Origin: JAKQIM01 sp964633225
GTDB lineage: Bacteria; Chloroflexota; Anaerolineae; Anaerolineales; UBA4823
Direction: 5' to 3'
Assembly (NCBI GenBank): GCA_964633225.1
Contig: CAZWFQ010000026.1
Location: forward strand, 1-45,405
DNA: 45,405 nucleotides
Below, in pieces: positions 6,957-15,074 of the stretch (its first letter is position 1; every line of letters starts with the position of its first letter). The notes under the pieces are model-generated. The model saw only the letters and a list, made by a program, of their open reading frames with translations, had not been told where the DNA came from and did no database searches. A program made the translations under genes and the position numbers.

Positions 6957-8183
6957 TTGCATATCTTATCGAAAACCTCACATTGTGTGTATCTCTACCC
7001 CTGCGGTTACTATGGTGATTCCGTCAAGCCCTGCACCTGCTCGCCGGGCACGGTGACGAAATACCAGAAGCGCATCTCCGGCCCCCTGCTCGACCGCATC
7101 GACATCCACATCGAAGTGCCGCGCGTGGAGTATGACAAGCTCAGCGACACGCGACTGGGCGAGCCATCCGAGGCCGTGCGGGCACGCGTCGAAACGGCGC
7201 GGCAGATCCAGCGCCAGCGTTTCGCCGCCGCGGATAACGATTTCCAGGATGACGCTTTCGAGTACCGCCAGAACGATATGTTCATGCGCACCCTGCTGCG
7301 CTGGGTGACGCGCGGGCCAATTTGTGAGATGCAAGACACCCAGGCCCCCACGGCGGTTGCCACTTGCCCGGCGCAAACCAGCGCCTTGTCCTTCAACGTG
7401 GGCTGGAGCGGTACAGACGAGATGAGCGGGATTGCCTCGTATGACATGCAGTACCGGGTGGGGGCGAGTGGCGTATGGACGGATTGGCCCGGCTTCATCG
7501 GTACCCAACTGACTTCGGCCACCTTTGGGCCGAGCGCGCCGGTGCAGGTGGCCTATGGCCAGAGCTATTCCTTCCGCGCCCGCGCCACAGATAATGCCGG
7601 TAACCTGGGCAGCTATGCCCCCAACGGCGACTGCACGACGACCGTCTTACCGCAGCAGGAATTCTATAATGTCTTTTTGCCGCTGGCGCTGCGCCGCCCT
7701 AACCTGAGCACGCTGAGCGACCCAGCCGGCGATTGGCTGCCTGGCGCAACGCACCTTAGCAGTGCCGACATCCTCTTCGCATCGGCTGAACGCCGAGGTG
7801 GCAACCTGGTCTTCATCATGAACCTGGCTGGCAACCTGCCCACCTCGCTGCCGAACGATGAGCGCAACCGCTGGTTCTGGGCATTAGATACGGATATGGA
7901 CCCCGATACCGGCGAGCCCTGGTATGAACTGGGCGCTGAATACCAGGTCAACCTGCACATTCAAAGCGACGGCTACTATGTGGATGTGGTGGACGCTAAC
8001 AATCACTGGACCTCCCTGCCAGGTGCGGCGACCCTTTCGGGCAGTTCGATCACAGTGGTCATTCCTCCCAGCTATGTGGGCGGAGCCACCCGTTTCAATT
8101 GGATGGCCGTGGTTGAGCCTTTCGATCGTGAGGGGATGCGTTTTGACATCGCCCCCAACAGCGGTTTTGCCACGCTGCCGTAA
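6957..8183 (+). pseudogene. Chimeric ORF: comM segment fused to a truncated secreted Ig/FN3-like protein
   Basis: An open frame of 408 codons that is not one ancestral gene. Codons ~15-93 are the comM repeat. From ~94 on the sequence is a secreted-protein fragment: a linker, a fibronectin/Ig-like domain ('DTQAPTAVATCPAQ...SGIASYDMQYRVG...YSFRARATDNAGNLG'), an internal 'FYNVFLPLALR' stretch, and a C-terminal beta-rich domain with acidic 'DTDMDPDTGEPWYELG'. The only start is a weak TTG at 6957 without a clear ribosome site and no signal peptide remains, so the extracellular part has lost its N-terminus. The downstream half belongs to a type common in Chloroflexota exported proteins. Expression as a fusion is doubtful. 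Confidence 0.75.
6998..7235 (+). repeat. 238-bp perfect direct repeat, copy 2 (ectopic comM segment)
   Basis: Identical base for base to 53-290. Left of it the sequence is unrelated to comM; right of it the frame continues into a secreted-protein fragment. Complete identity over 238 bp implies a very recent copy, gene conversion, or an assembly artefact. Confidence 0.95.
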
Positions 8184-8228
8184 GCACAGCAGAACACATC
8201 ACAAATTTAATCTAAAGAATACACAAAG

Positions 8229-8269
8229 CATGATGCACTCCTAAAAGATGAAATCAGGAGTGCATCATG
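8229..8269. repeat. 14-bp perfect inverted repeat
   Basis: CATGATGCACTCCT (8229-8242) and AGGAGTGCATCATG (8256-8269) around a 13-nt loop. No T-run follows on either strand, so it is a poor terminator. It sits at a junction of the mosaic region and may be a trace of a mobile or recombining element. Confidence 0.6.
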
Positions 8270-8270
8270 T

Positions 8271-8311
8271 CTGGCCGCAGACGATCGCAGATTTAGCGGG
8301 GAGTGAAGGGA
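8271..8311 (+). pseudogene. Diverged comM 3' scrap
   Basis: About 40 bp resemble comM positions ~427-469 ('TIADLAGSE'), with several mostly synonymous differences and one extra base near the left end. It is not a copy of the local comM but of a diverged one. Too short to be functional. Confidence 0.55.
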
Positions 8312-8389
8312 TCTCCAAAAGTTGGCTTTCTTTGCCAGATGCCATCTCCAGATGCCATCCCAATTGAGGCTGCGATGAGATGGATTGCC

Positions 8390-8620
8390 TTAGCCGCCAA
8401 TCGGTCGGTGGCGGCGGCGCAGTTCAGCCTTAACGGCTTCCAGATCAATCTCTCAACTGGCAAGCAGCACCAGCGTGTGATAGAAGAGATCTGCCACTTC
8501 TTCCACTACCCGCTGGTCGCCTTCGGATTTGGCCGCCACGATCACATCAGTGGCCTCTTCATTGATTTTCTTCAATATTTTGTTCTCGCCGACTTGCAAG
8601 AGTTGGTTGGTATACGAGCC
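8390..8620 (-). pseudogene. hisE: Phosphoribosyl-ATP pyrophosphatase (HisE) remnant with nonsense codon
   Basis: The minus strand encodes 'GSYTNQLLQVGENKILKK', 'EEATDVIVAAKSEGD' and 'VVEEVADLFYHTLVLLAS', the core of HisE, which hydrolyses phosphoribosyl-ATP in histidine synthesis. An in-frame TGA at 8453-8455 interrupts it where an Arg codon (CGA) is expected, then 'EIDLEAVKAELRRR' continues to a TAA at 8390-8392. The N-terminal part is missing: the similarity ends abruptly near 8620, where a PKD-type coding fragment starts on the other strand. No other his gene is nearby, so this is a displaced fragment. Confidence 0.8.
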
Positions 8621-9563
8621 AGGCCGTGGATGAGGCCCAGTTGCTGAGCTTCAGCGCCACCGCCAGCGACCCCGACCTGCCCACCAATCCGCTCACCTTC
8701 ACCCTGGAGCCCGGTGCACCAGCGGGGGCCGGCATCACCGCAGGCAGCCTCTTCACCTGGACGCCGGACGAGAGCCAGGGGCCGGGCGCTTACCCCATCA
8801 GCGTGCGCGCCACCGATGACGGCCCCCCCCCATCTACGGCAGCACATCCTTCACCGTCGCCGAACTCAACCAGGCGCCGCTCGCCCTGGCCGATACTTAC
8901 ACCACCACCGAGGATACCCCGCTCAGCGTGGCTGCCCCCGGCCTGCTGGCCAACGACAGCGATGCCGACCTGCCCGCCAACGCCCTCAGCGTTGAGCTGG
9001 TAGCTGCCCCTCCCACGGGCGTCTTGGTCCTCAATCCTGACGGCGGCTTCAACGACCCCGGCTTGCTGGCCTTCCCCCAGGCTAGCGAATCTATCTCCTG
9101 GGACTTTGGTGATGGCACCGGCGCCAGCGGCGTGCTGACCCCCACCCATACCTACCTGGAAAATGGCGCCTACACCGTCACCCTGACCATCACCGACACC
9201 CTGGGCGGCGTGGGGCAAGATACCCTCCTGGTCACGGTAGCCAACGCCGCACCACTGCTGGGCGACTTGGGTGATCAAACGGTGCTCCAAGGCGTCGATC
9301 TGAACCTCAGCGTTTCCTACACCGATGCCGGGCCTCTCGACACACACAGCGCCCAGATCGCCTGGGGCGATGGCAGTGTGACCGGCGGCGTGGTGGACCC
9401 GCTCAACCACCTGCTTGGCGGCAGCCACGCCTATGCAGCCCCCGGCGCCTACACCTTGACCCTGACCTTGACCGATGACGATGGCGGCATAGTCACCCGC
9501 ACCATCCAGGTGACCGTCACCCCCGCCGGCTACCAGATCTTCTTGCCAACCATCCTGCGCTAG
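8614..9563 (+). pseudogene. Truncated, frameshifted PKD/cadherin-like secreted protein
   Basis: Residues read 'TSQAVDEAQLLSFSATASD', then a cadherin/PKD-like repeat ending 'YPISVRATDDG'. At a nine-C tract (8823-8831) the frame breaks; adding one C gives 'GSTSFTVAELNQAPLALADTYT' and 'PGLLANDSDAD', joined to the frame that ends at 9563. That second part has two PKD domains ('ISWDFGDGTGASGV...', 'AQIAWGDGSVTGGV...') and finishes 'GYQIFLPTILR'. No start or signal peptide remains at the 5' end, where it abuts the hisE remnant. The tract could be a sequencing error, a decayed site or a slippage-prone switch; the missing 5' end makes a dead gene most likely. Confidence 0.8.
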
Positions 9564-9572
9564 GACGTATCT

Positions 9573-9618
9573 TTAAAAAGTGTGGGGCGGTGCCAAAACA
9601 CCGCCCCACACTTTTTAA
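9573..9618. terminator. Bidirectional terminator
   Basis: Perfect 20-bp arms (9573-9592 and 9599-9618) around a 6-nt loop, with A5 on the left and T5 on the right. It separates the plus-strand PKD remnant from the minus-strand secreted-protein genes. Confidence 0.9.
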
Positions 9619-9632
9619 GAAAATAGTGATCG

Positions 9633-9923
9633 CTACTTATTGGTGATGGGCAGAAAAACCTGGTAGCCTGTATCCACCTCGCCGCCAGAGTGCCAGAAGC
9701 CGCCATACAGCCTGGCATGATCGCCAGACAGGTACCCTGCATCGGGCTGGCCGATGGCGCCGTTCAGGCTGAAGTGATCAGATGAACTGTGCCCGCCGCC
9801 GCCATCAACCGTCCACCAGTCGATCTCGGCTGCCGTAATCCTGGCGTAAGCCACGCTGGTCGCCAGCAGCAGTAAGGTACACACCAACCCGAGCAAAAGC
9901 ATTTGCCGGTGAAGTTTCTTCAT
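9633..9923 (-). CDS. Small secreted protein of the 'IDWWTVDGGGG' type
   Basis: A 96-aa protein. Residues 1-27 are a clear signal peptide (KK, then a Leu-rich core, ending 'SVAYA'). The body holds 'EIDWWTVDGGGGHSSSDHFSLNGAIGQPDAG', a pattern that recurs in many exported proteins of Chloroflexota, and the end is 'GYQVFLPITNK', a hydrophobic tail plus a basic residue like that of other exported proteins in this window. GGGAG precedes the ATG. Its stop codon lies next to the bidirectional terminator, and it follows the larger secreted protein gene by 11 bp, so the two are probably co-transcribed. Function unknown; a short surface or cell-wall associated protein is likely. Confidence 0.85.
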   Translation of the reverse strand: MKKLHRQMLLLGLVCTLLLLATSVAYARITAAEIDWWTVDGGGGHSSSDHFSLNGAIGQPDAGYLSGDHARLYGGFWHSGGEVDTGYQVFLPITNK

Positions 9924-9934
9924 GATATTCTCCC

Positions 9935-11020
9935 TTAAGGAGTCGCAACCTCGGTCAGGGTCAGCTTGACCGTTGAGATGATCACGCCGTCTTCACCTGC
10001 ATCCGCCCCATTTGAGTCGAGCACAATTTGCACGAAGCTCGAATTTTCAATTGGCAGGCGGGTGGTGGCTGTGACGGTAAAGCATTCTTCGGTCGTGCTG
10101 TTACGGTCCGTACCGTCAACCAAGAAGGCGTCAGTATTGGTGCCATTGTACTGGTACACGCCCACGCTGGTGACAAAGGCCGGACCCGGGTTGGTGATTT
10201 GGTAGCAGATATGTAAGGATTTGACGTACATATCCGAACCCAGCAAACTGCCAAAGGTTGAGACAGGGATGGAGATGTAGCGTGCGGCGCCGTCAGAACT
10301 GGGGGGCACAGCCTTAGCTTTGCCATACACGGAGTACGTAAAGGTCAGGTCGTTGCCCAAAATTTGCATGGCGGTGTGCGGGCTGAGGTATAGCTCAGAA
10401 TCTGCGTTGCTATAGATGCCGCCGCTGGCAGCAATGGCGCGGCCGGTAGGGCCGCCGGGGCCGGCTACCACCATGCCGACGCCTGCAGCGCCGTCATTGA
10501 TCACCGTCAGCCCTGCCGGGCTGGCAGCACCCTGCCATACCTCGCCCAGGTGGTTGTGGTCGGGGACGTTCATGGCATAGATGGCATAGGGCACCGGCGA
10601 GAGCGGTTGGCGAGGGGCCAGCGTCTCTTGGAAATCGGTGCAGGTGAGCGCGACGCTCAAATAGCGGATTTGGCCGTTGAAGGCGTTGCTGCCGAACTCG
10701 TTGCCATCGTTGACCGAGGCCGTGAAATAGCCATCCTGAATTTGAACATCTGCATTATTATCATCATATGTGCCAATCTGGATGCCGCTCTGCGTAGCCG
10801 CATCCCACAGGCCAAAGCGAATGTCGCATTGGTCGCTGAGGGGGGCGCCAGTCTCGTCGGTGACATAACCCTGGTAAGTGAAGTTGGTATGCAAGGCGGC
10901 TTCTGGGCTGGCTTGAGAGCCGCTTTCTGGCTGGCTGCCGGTTTGGGCCGCCGCGCCGATAACCCCCAGGAAGAGCACGGTCAGGATCAGGCTGATAATG
11001 GTCAATTTTTTAGCGTACAT
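9935..11020 (-). CDS. Secreted protein of unknown function
   Basis: A 361-aa protein with a signal peptide (residues 1-25, 'MYAKKLTIISLILTVLFLG', cleavage near 'AAAQ'). A first domain (~45-150) reads 'FTYQGYVTDETGAPLSDQCD...FGLWDAA' and ends 'PLSPVPYAIYAM', a pattern met in bacterial exported and tail-fibre-like proteins. A middle part has 'GEVWQG...GLTVINDG' and Gly-rich stretches resembling collar regions of trimeric beta proteins; the C-terminal ~130 residues are predicted beta-rich. No catalytic motif is visible. AAGGGA lies ~10 nt before the ATG. It is followed 11 bp later by the small secreted protein. A structural or adhesive surface role is inference. Confidence 0.8.
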   Translation of the reverse strand: MYAKKLTIISLILTVLFLGVIGAAAQTGSQPESGSQASPEAALHTNFTYQGYVTDETGAPLSDQCDIRFGLWDAATQSGIQIGTYDDNNADVQIQDGYFTASVNDGNEFGSNAFNGQIRYLSVALTCTDFQETLAPRQPLSPVPYAIYAMNVPDHNHLGEVWQGAASPAGLTVINDGAAGVGMVVAGPGGPTGRAIAASGGIYSNADSELYLSPHTAMQILGNDLTFTYSVYGKAKAVPPSSDGAARYISIPVSTFGSLLGSDMYVKSLHICYQITNPGPAFVTSVGVYQYNGTNTDAFLVDGTDRNSTTEECFTVTATTRLPIENSSFVQIVLDSNGADAGEDGVIISTVKLTLTEVATP

Positions 11021-11099
11021 GTTTTTTATTCCCTTCTGTATGTAGAAAGTTAGTAGATGGTTGTGAGCATTCGAGCGGGCATCCGGTTGAACAAATTAT

Positions 11100-11327
11100 T
11101 CAGGCAGTGCCTCCTTTAAATGGCGGTTTACCTTGTGAACAGGAGGATGGAGCCTTTATGCACCGGCTGATGAAACCTGCCAGGTCATCCAGCGAGGTGA
11201 AGTAGCGCTTTTGCCCGGAGGCAACATGTTCCACTGAGCCGCGCCACTGTACCGCACTCAGTGCGGTGGTCTCGGCCCAGAGGCGAACAACAAAGGTGTG
11301 CTGAGGGGAAATGATTGCGCCATCCAT
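11100..11327 (-). CDS. Small conserved protein of unknown function
   Basis: A 75-aa soluble protein. The core 'HTFVVRLWAETTALSAVQWRGSVEHVASGQ' followed by 'RYFTSLDDLAGFI' looks like a compact alpha/beta domain that I associate with short stand-alone proteins in Chloroflexota. There is no signal peptide and no catalytic motif. It starts 57 bp after the stop of the giant BTAD regulator on the same strand, with a G-rich sequence 6 nt before the ATG, so it probably belongs to the same transcript. The last ~18 residues are low in structure. Function unknown. Confidence 0.7.
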   Translation of the reverse strand: MDGAIISPQHTFVVRLWAETTALSAVQWRGSVEHVASGQKRYFTSLDDLAGFISRCIKAPSSCSQGKPPFKGGTA

Positions 11328-11384
11328 ACGTTACCCCCATTGTACGGATGGCGCGTCCAAAAAGCGTCCAAAATATCAGGGAAT

Positions 11385-14300
11385 TTAAATCCACTCGCCG
11401 CGTTCGTAGGCGGCGACAATCTGGCAGTTGTGGAGCATGTTCGAGAACGCCTGGCGTGATTCGGCGTCTGGGATGGCGGCTGATGCTTCTTGATATGTGC
11501 GGTAGGCTTGGGCCAGTGCCTGCGCGGCGTGCTCGGTTTGGCCGGCAGCATGCCAGATGCGCGCCGCCGACCACGCATAACGATGCGCATTGTCGTCACG
11601 GCCTTCCACCTCAGGATAGCTCGTCATGATCTCCTCGGCGTGCTGCAAGGCCTGGGGCAGGTCGCCGGCTTTCCAATCGGCCAGCGCCAGGTCACTCAAC
11701 ACGCAGACGCATTCCTTAACCAGCGAGAGCGATTGCAAGATCTCCAGCGCCGCGTTCAGATGCTGGCGAGCGGCATCCAGGTCACCCAGCTCGCGCTCCG
11801 CTTCCCCCAGGTTTTGCAAGGCCATTGCCTCCAGGTAATGGTTTTCAATCTGGCGCGCCAGGCTCACCGCCCGCTGAGCGTATTTTTGCTCAGCAACAAA
11901 ATCAGCTCCGAAAGAGGCGGCACAGCTCAGGTTGATGCACTCGGTGGCCATGCCGTTTGCATCACTGAGTTGTTCTTTGATCTCGAGCGCCTGCTGGTAA
12001 TAATGGTTAGCAGCGGGGTAATGGCCCAGGGATAATGCCAGGTGGCCCAGGGATTGCAAGGTCAGGGCATATCCTTTGGGCTTTTGGATCAGGCGGTACA
12101 GGCGCAGGGCCTCATTCAGGTGCCGGGTTGTTTCGGCAATCTGGAACTGGTGCTGATAAGCCATGCCCATCAAACGATGGGCAGCAGCTTGCCAGTTCCG
12201 GTCACTGGCCCGTTCAGCGGCGGCCAGCAGCTCTGCGGCATATTTCAGACAGCGCTCCAAATCATTCACCATCATTCTATTGGCCGCCAGCCCCCACAAG
12301 GCATTCAGCACATGATCAGCCGGTGCCTGGTCGCTGCACAGTGCCAGCGCTTGCTGCCCCCAGCCTTCGGCCTGATCAACCTGGCGCAGGTTAATGGATA
12401 CCTCGGTCAGCTTGGCGCAGCAAGCGATTTGCTGCGGGATGTTTTGTAGGTTCCGGTAGCGTTCCAGGGCCTCCTGCAGGTAAACCACCGCCTGGGGATG
12501 TTCATTTGTCACCTTATAGTAAATGCCTTCTGCAAAAGCCGCTTCAGCCTGCCAGAGCGGGCTGCCCAGGGCTTGTGCCTGCTGTTTCAAGGCCTCTAAG
12601 GCTTGCTTTAAAGCAGGGAAGTCGTTAACCCTCGTGTAGTAGATGATGCGGCGTCTCAAGACTTCACAGGCCAGGTCTGGCTTCCCCAGAGCGATTGACA
12701 CCTGTTCCAGGCGCTGGAGATCCTCCTGCTGCTGCGGGCGCTCGCCGCGGCGGTTGTAAATGGCCTCGCGCAGCAAGAGCAGCTCGATGGCAGCGGGTGA
12801 TGGGCTGTCAGCATTCTGATCAACCAGCGCCAGGGCACGGTCCAGCGCGGCCAGGGCTTCAGGGTCAGCGAACAGGGCCAGGCGCTGCTGAGCTTTCTGA
12901 AGATAATAGGGGATGGCGCGCTGCGCCTCGCCGCCCAGGTCATAATGCTTGGCCAAGGCCCCGGCCAACTCGCTGCATCGTTCAGGGTATAGGTCTTCCA
13001 ATACCTCTGCGGCGCGGCGGTGGCGCTGGCGGCACTTGGCAGGCGGGATTTCTTGATACAAGGTGGCCTGCACCAGGTGATGGGCAAAAATATATTCATT
13101 GCCTTGTTCGATATCGTGTGAGATGCGCTGATCCAGCAGCTCATTCAAGGCATCTAGCGCCTGGCATTCATCCCACCCGCCAATTTCGCGCGCCGCGTCG
13201 GCGTCAAAGGTCATCCCCAAGACAGCCGCCACTTCGGCATAGGCCCGTCCTGGCGAGCTGAGCCGCGCCAGGCGCTGTGAGACAGCCGCCCGCAGGTCGC
13301 GGGGCAGGTCGCTGTCTGCCAAAGAGCCGCTCTCTTGCCAGTGCCGCAAAAGCAATCTTAAGAATAAGGGGTTGCCCTCGCTGGCAGCGTGCAGGCGTTG
13401 GGCCATCTCGGCTGCGCCGGGCAGTTGGGTATCTTCTGCCAGCGTCCTGACAGCCTCTGCATCCAGGCGGCGTAAAGCCAGCAGGTGGACCAATTTCTCA
13501 CCCTGCAGGCGGCGGCGCAGAAGGTGCAGCGGATGAGAGCGCTGGACTTCCTCATCCCGATAGGTGACAACCAGCAGCAACGGGGATTGGGCGGCGCGGC
13601 GCGCAATAAACGCTAACAATGCCAGGGTAGATGCGCCGGCCCAATGCAAATCTTCAAGGATGACGAAAAGAGGGTGCGGGGCAGCTAATTTCTCCAGGCT
13701 GGTGGCAACCGCATCAAAGAGGCGCAACTGCTCGCGTTCAGGTTCCAGGGTTGGCAGGCTGGGCAGCTCCAGGGATTGGTGCAGCTTAGGCAGCAAAACT
13801 GCCAGGGCCGCCAGGCACGGCGCATCTGCGCCAAGATTGACCAGCATGGGAATGGCAGATTGCAGCGCCTCACTCACTGCCTGGTAAGGCCGTTCTTCAC
13901 CCGGAGGATTAGCGCCATACAGCAGGCGTGCCCCCTGGCTTTCGGCCAGCAAACCCATTTCGCGCGCCAGCCGTGTTTTTCCGATGCCGGCTTCCCCACT
14001 GATCAGCACCAGCCCGCCGCAGCCGCGCGCCGCCTGGTTCCACCAGGCGCTCAAACGCGCCATCTCGGCCTGCCGCCCAACAAAAGGCTGCACCGCTGGC
14101 GGTTGAATGGGCAGCGCGTCTTCCGCCGGCGGCACAGGGGGTGCGTCTCCCACCAGCCGGCCATTGTTGCGCACCGTCTCGTACAGCGACACCGTTTCAG
14201 GCATTGGGGCGGCGTCCATCTCCTGGCGCAGGTGTTTTACAAACTGCTCGTATTCGGCAATGGCCCCAGCGCGATCGCCAGCCTGGTAGCGGGCGGCAAT

Positions 14301-14870
14301 CAGTTGGCGCAGGGCATCCTCACGGAAAGGCTCGTGATTTAGAAGCTGCTGGGCATAAGCGCTGGCATCACCGTATTGGCAGCGAGAGCGGCGTTGAACA
14401 GCCAACTGATACAGTGCATTCAGGTAAGATTGGTACAGCCGCTCGCGTTCAAAGAAAACCCAATCGTCATACACGGTTTCGAGCAAGTCACCCTGGTAAA
14501 GCTGGACGGCCTCTGCCAGGGTTGCTGGCTGGGCAGACAGGCGCTCAAACTCGGCCACATCCAACCAGAAATCCGCCCGCGGATTCCACTGCACGGTAGT
14601 GCCATACAGCAGCAGCCAGGGCCGGTCTGGTGGGGCTGGCGGCAAGGCATGCTGCACGTGATGCAGGTGGCGGCGCAGGTTAGAGCGTCCATCCGCTTCG
14701 GGGGTATCGGGCCACAGGGCAAAGGCAATCTGCTGGCGCTCCATTGGTCGGGAACGGTGCAACAGCAGGTAAGCAAGCAAAGGGAAAGCTTTGGGAGGAA
14801 CAGCAAAGCGGACAATCGTCGTATCGATCAACAACCTGGGCTTGCCAAAGATGTATATGGATAGGGTCAT
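11385..14870 (-). CDS. BTAD/SARP-type giant transcriptional regulator with AAA ATPase and TPRs
   Basis: A 1161-aa regulator. Residues ~1-90 form an OmpR-like winged helix ('IYIFGKPRLLIDTTIVRF...ALWPDTPEADGRSNLRRHLH'), ~95-240 the helical BTAD, ~265-600 an AAA-type ATPase with Walker A 'SGEAGIGKTRLAREM' and Walker B 'LFVILEDLHWAG', and the rest at least eight TPR-like repeats ('AEGIYYKVTNEHPQAVVYLQ', 'LMGMAYQHQFQIAETTRHL'). This is the AfsR/MalT-like arrangement of signal-dependent activators. The start chosen (14870) begins at the winged helix; an upstream in-frame ATG at 14963 adds 31 non-homologous residues. Divergent from the iron-operon repressor, sharing a ~200-bp intergenic region. Target genes unknown. 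Confidence 0.9.
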   Translation of the reverse strand: MTLSIYIFGKPRLLIDTTIVRFAVPPKAFPLLAYLLLHRSRPMERQQIAFALWPDTPEADGRSNLRRHLHHVQHALPPAPPDRPWLLLYGTTVQWNPRADFWLDVAEFERLSAQPATLAEAVQLYQGDLLETVYDDWVFFERERLYQSYLNALYQLAVQRRSRCQYGDASAYAQQLLNHEPFREDALRQLIAARYQAGDRAGAIAEYEQFVKHLRQEMDAAPMPETVSLYETVRNNGRLVGDAPPVPPAEDALPIQPPAVQPFVGRQAEMARLSAWWNQAARGCGGLVLISGEAGIGKTRLAREMGLLAESQGARLLYGANPPGEERPYQAVSEALQSAIPMLVNLGADAPCLAALAVLLPKLHQSLELPSLPTLEPEREQLRLFDAVATSLEKLAAPHPLFVILEDLHWAGASTLALLAFIARRAAQSPLLLVVTYRDEEVQRSHPLHLLRRRLQGEKLVHLLALRRLDAEAVRTLAEDTQLPGAAEMAQRLHAASEGNPLFLRLLLRHWQESGSLADSDLPRDLRAAVSQRLARLSSPGRAYAEVAAVLGMTFDADAAREIGGWDECQALDALNELLDQRISHDIEQGNEYIFAHHLVQATLYQEIPPAKCRQRHRRAAEVLEDLYPERCSELAGALAKHYDLGGEAQRAIPYYLQKAQQRLALFADPEALAALDRALALVDQNADSPSPAAIELLLLREAIYNRRGERPQQQEDLQRLEQVSIALGKPDLACEVLRRRIIYYTRVNDFPALKQALEALKQQAQALGSPLWQAEAAFAEGIYYKVTNEHPQAVVYLQEALERYRNLQNIPQQIACCAKLTEVSINLRQVDQAEGWGQQALALCSDQAPADHVLNALWGLAANRMMVNDLERCLKYAAELLAAAERASDRNWQAAAHRLMGMAYQHQFQIAETTRHLNEALRLYRLIQKPKGYALTLQSLGHLALSLGHYPAANHYYQQALEIKEQLSDANGMATECINLSCAASFGADFVAEQKYAQRAVSLARQIENHYLEAMALQNLGEAERELGDLDAARQHLNAALEILQSLSLVKECVCVLSDLALADWKAGDLPQALQHAEEIMTSYPEVEGRDDNAHRYAWSAARIWHAAGQTEHAAQALAQAYRTYQEASAAIPDAESRQAFSNMLHNCQIVAAYERGEWI

Positions 14871-14973
14871 ATCCGTTGGTGATTTGATAATTTTATCACA
14901 TGAGGTTGAACGGGCTGATAAGAGAAAACACCCTGCACTTTCAAACCAGCCCCGCTCCTGCATCCTTATGGGG

Positions 14974-15001
14974 TTGACATACCTTATCGTTGTGTTAGAA
15001 T
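14974..15001 (+). promoter_or_regulatory. Sigma70-type promoter of the dtxR-feo operon
   Basis: A perfect TTGACA and a TAGAAT spaced by 16 nt. The predicted start (~15008) lies just before the palindrome at 15027-15046. Confidence 0.7.
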
Positions 15002-15026
15002 ATGAATTATTAGATACACAGAGATA

Positions 15027-15046
15027 ATATTAGCATGTACTAATAT
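15027..15046 (+). promoter_or_regulatory. Palindromic operator candidate for the DtxR-type repressor
   Basis: ATATTAG and CTAATAT are perfect 7-bp arms around six bases. It lies between the promoter and the repressor's ATG, where binding would block transcription. Metal-dependent regulators of this family bind palindromes with TTAG/CTAA-like ends; autoregulation is inferred. Confidence 0.55.
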
Positions 15047-15074
15047 CGTGCGTTCGAGATCGGATTGCGAAACA

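Noticed and set aside
8226..8275. Rho-independent terminator at the 14-bp inverted repeat
   Set aside because: The loop is long and neither strand has a T-run after the stem, so I listed it as a repeat.
8303..8647. A 114-aa plus-strand ORF
   Set aside because: It is antisense to the hisE remnant, whose minus-strand protein motifs are clear.
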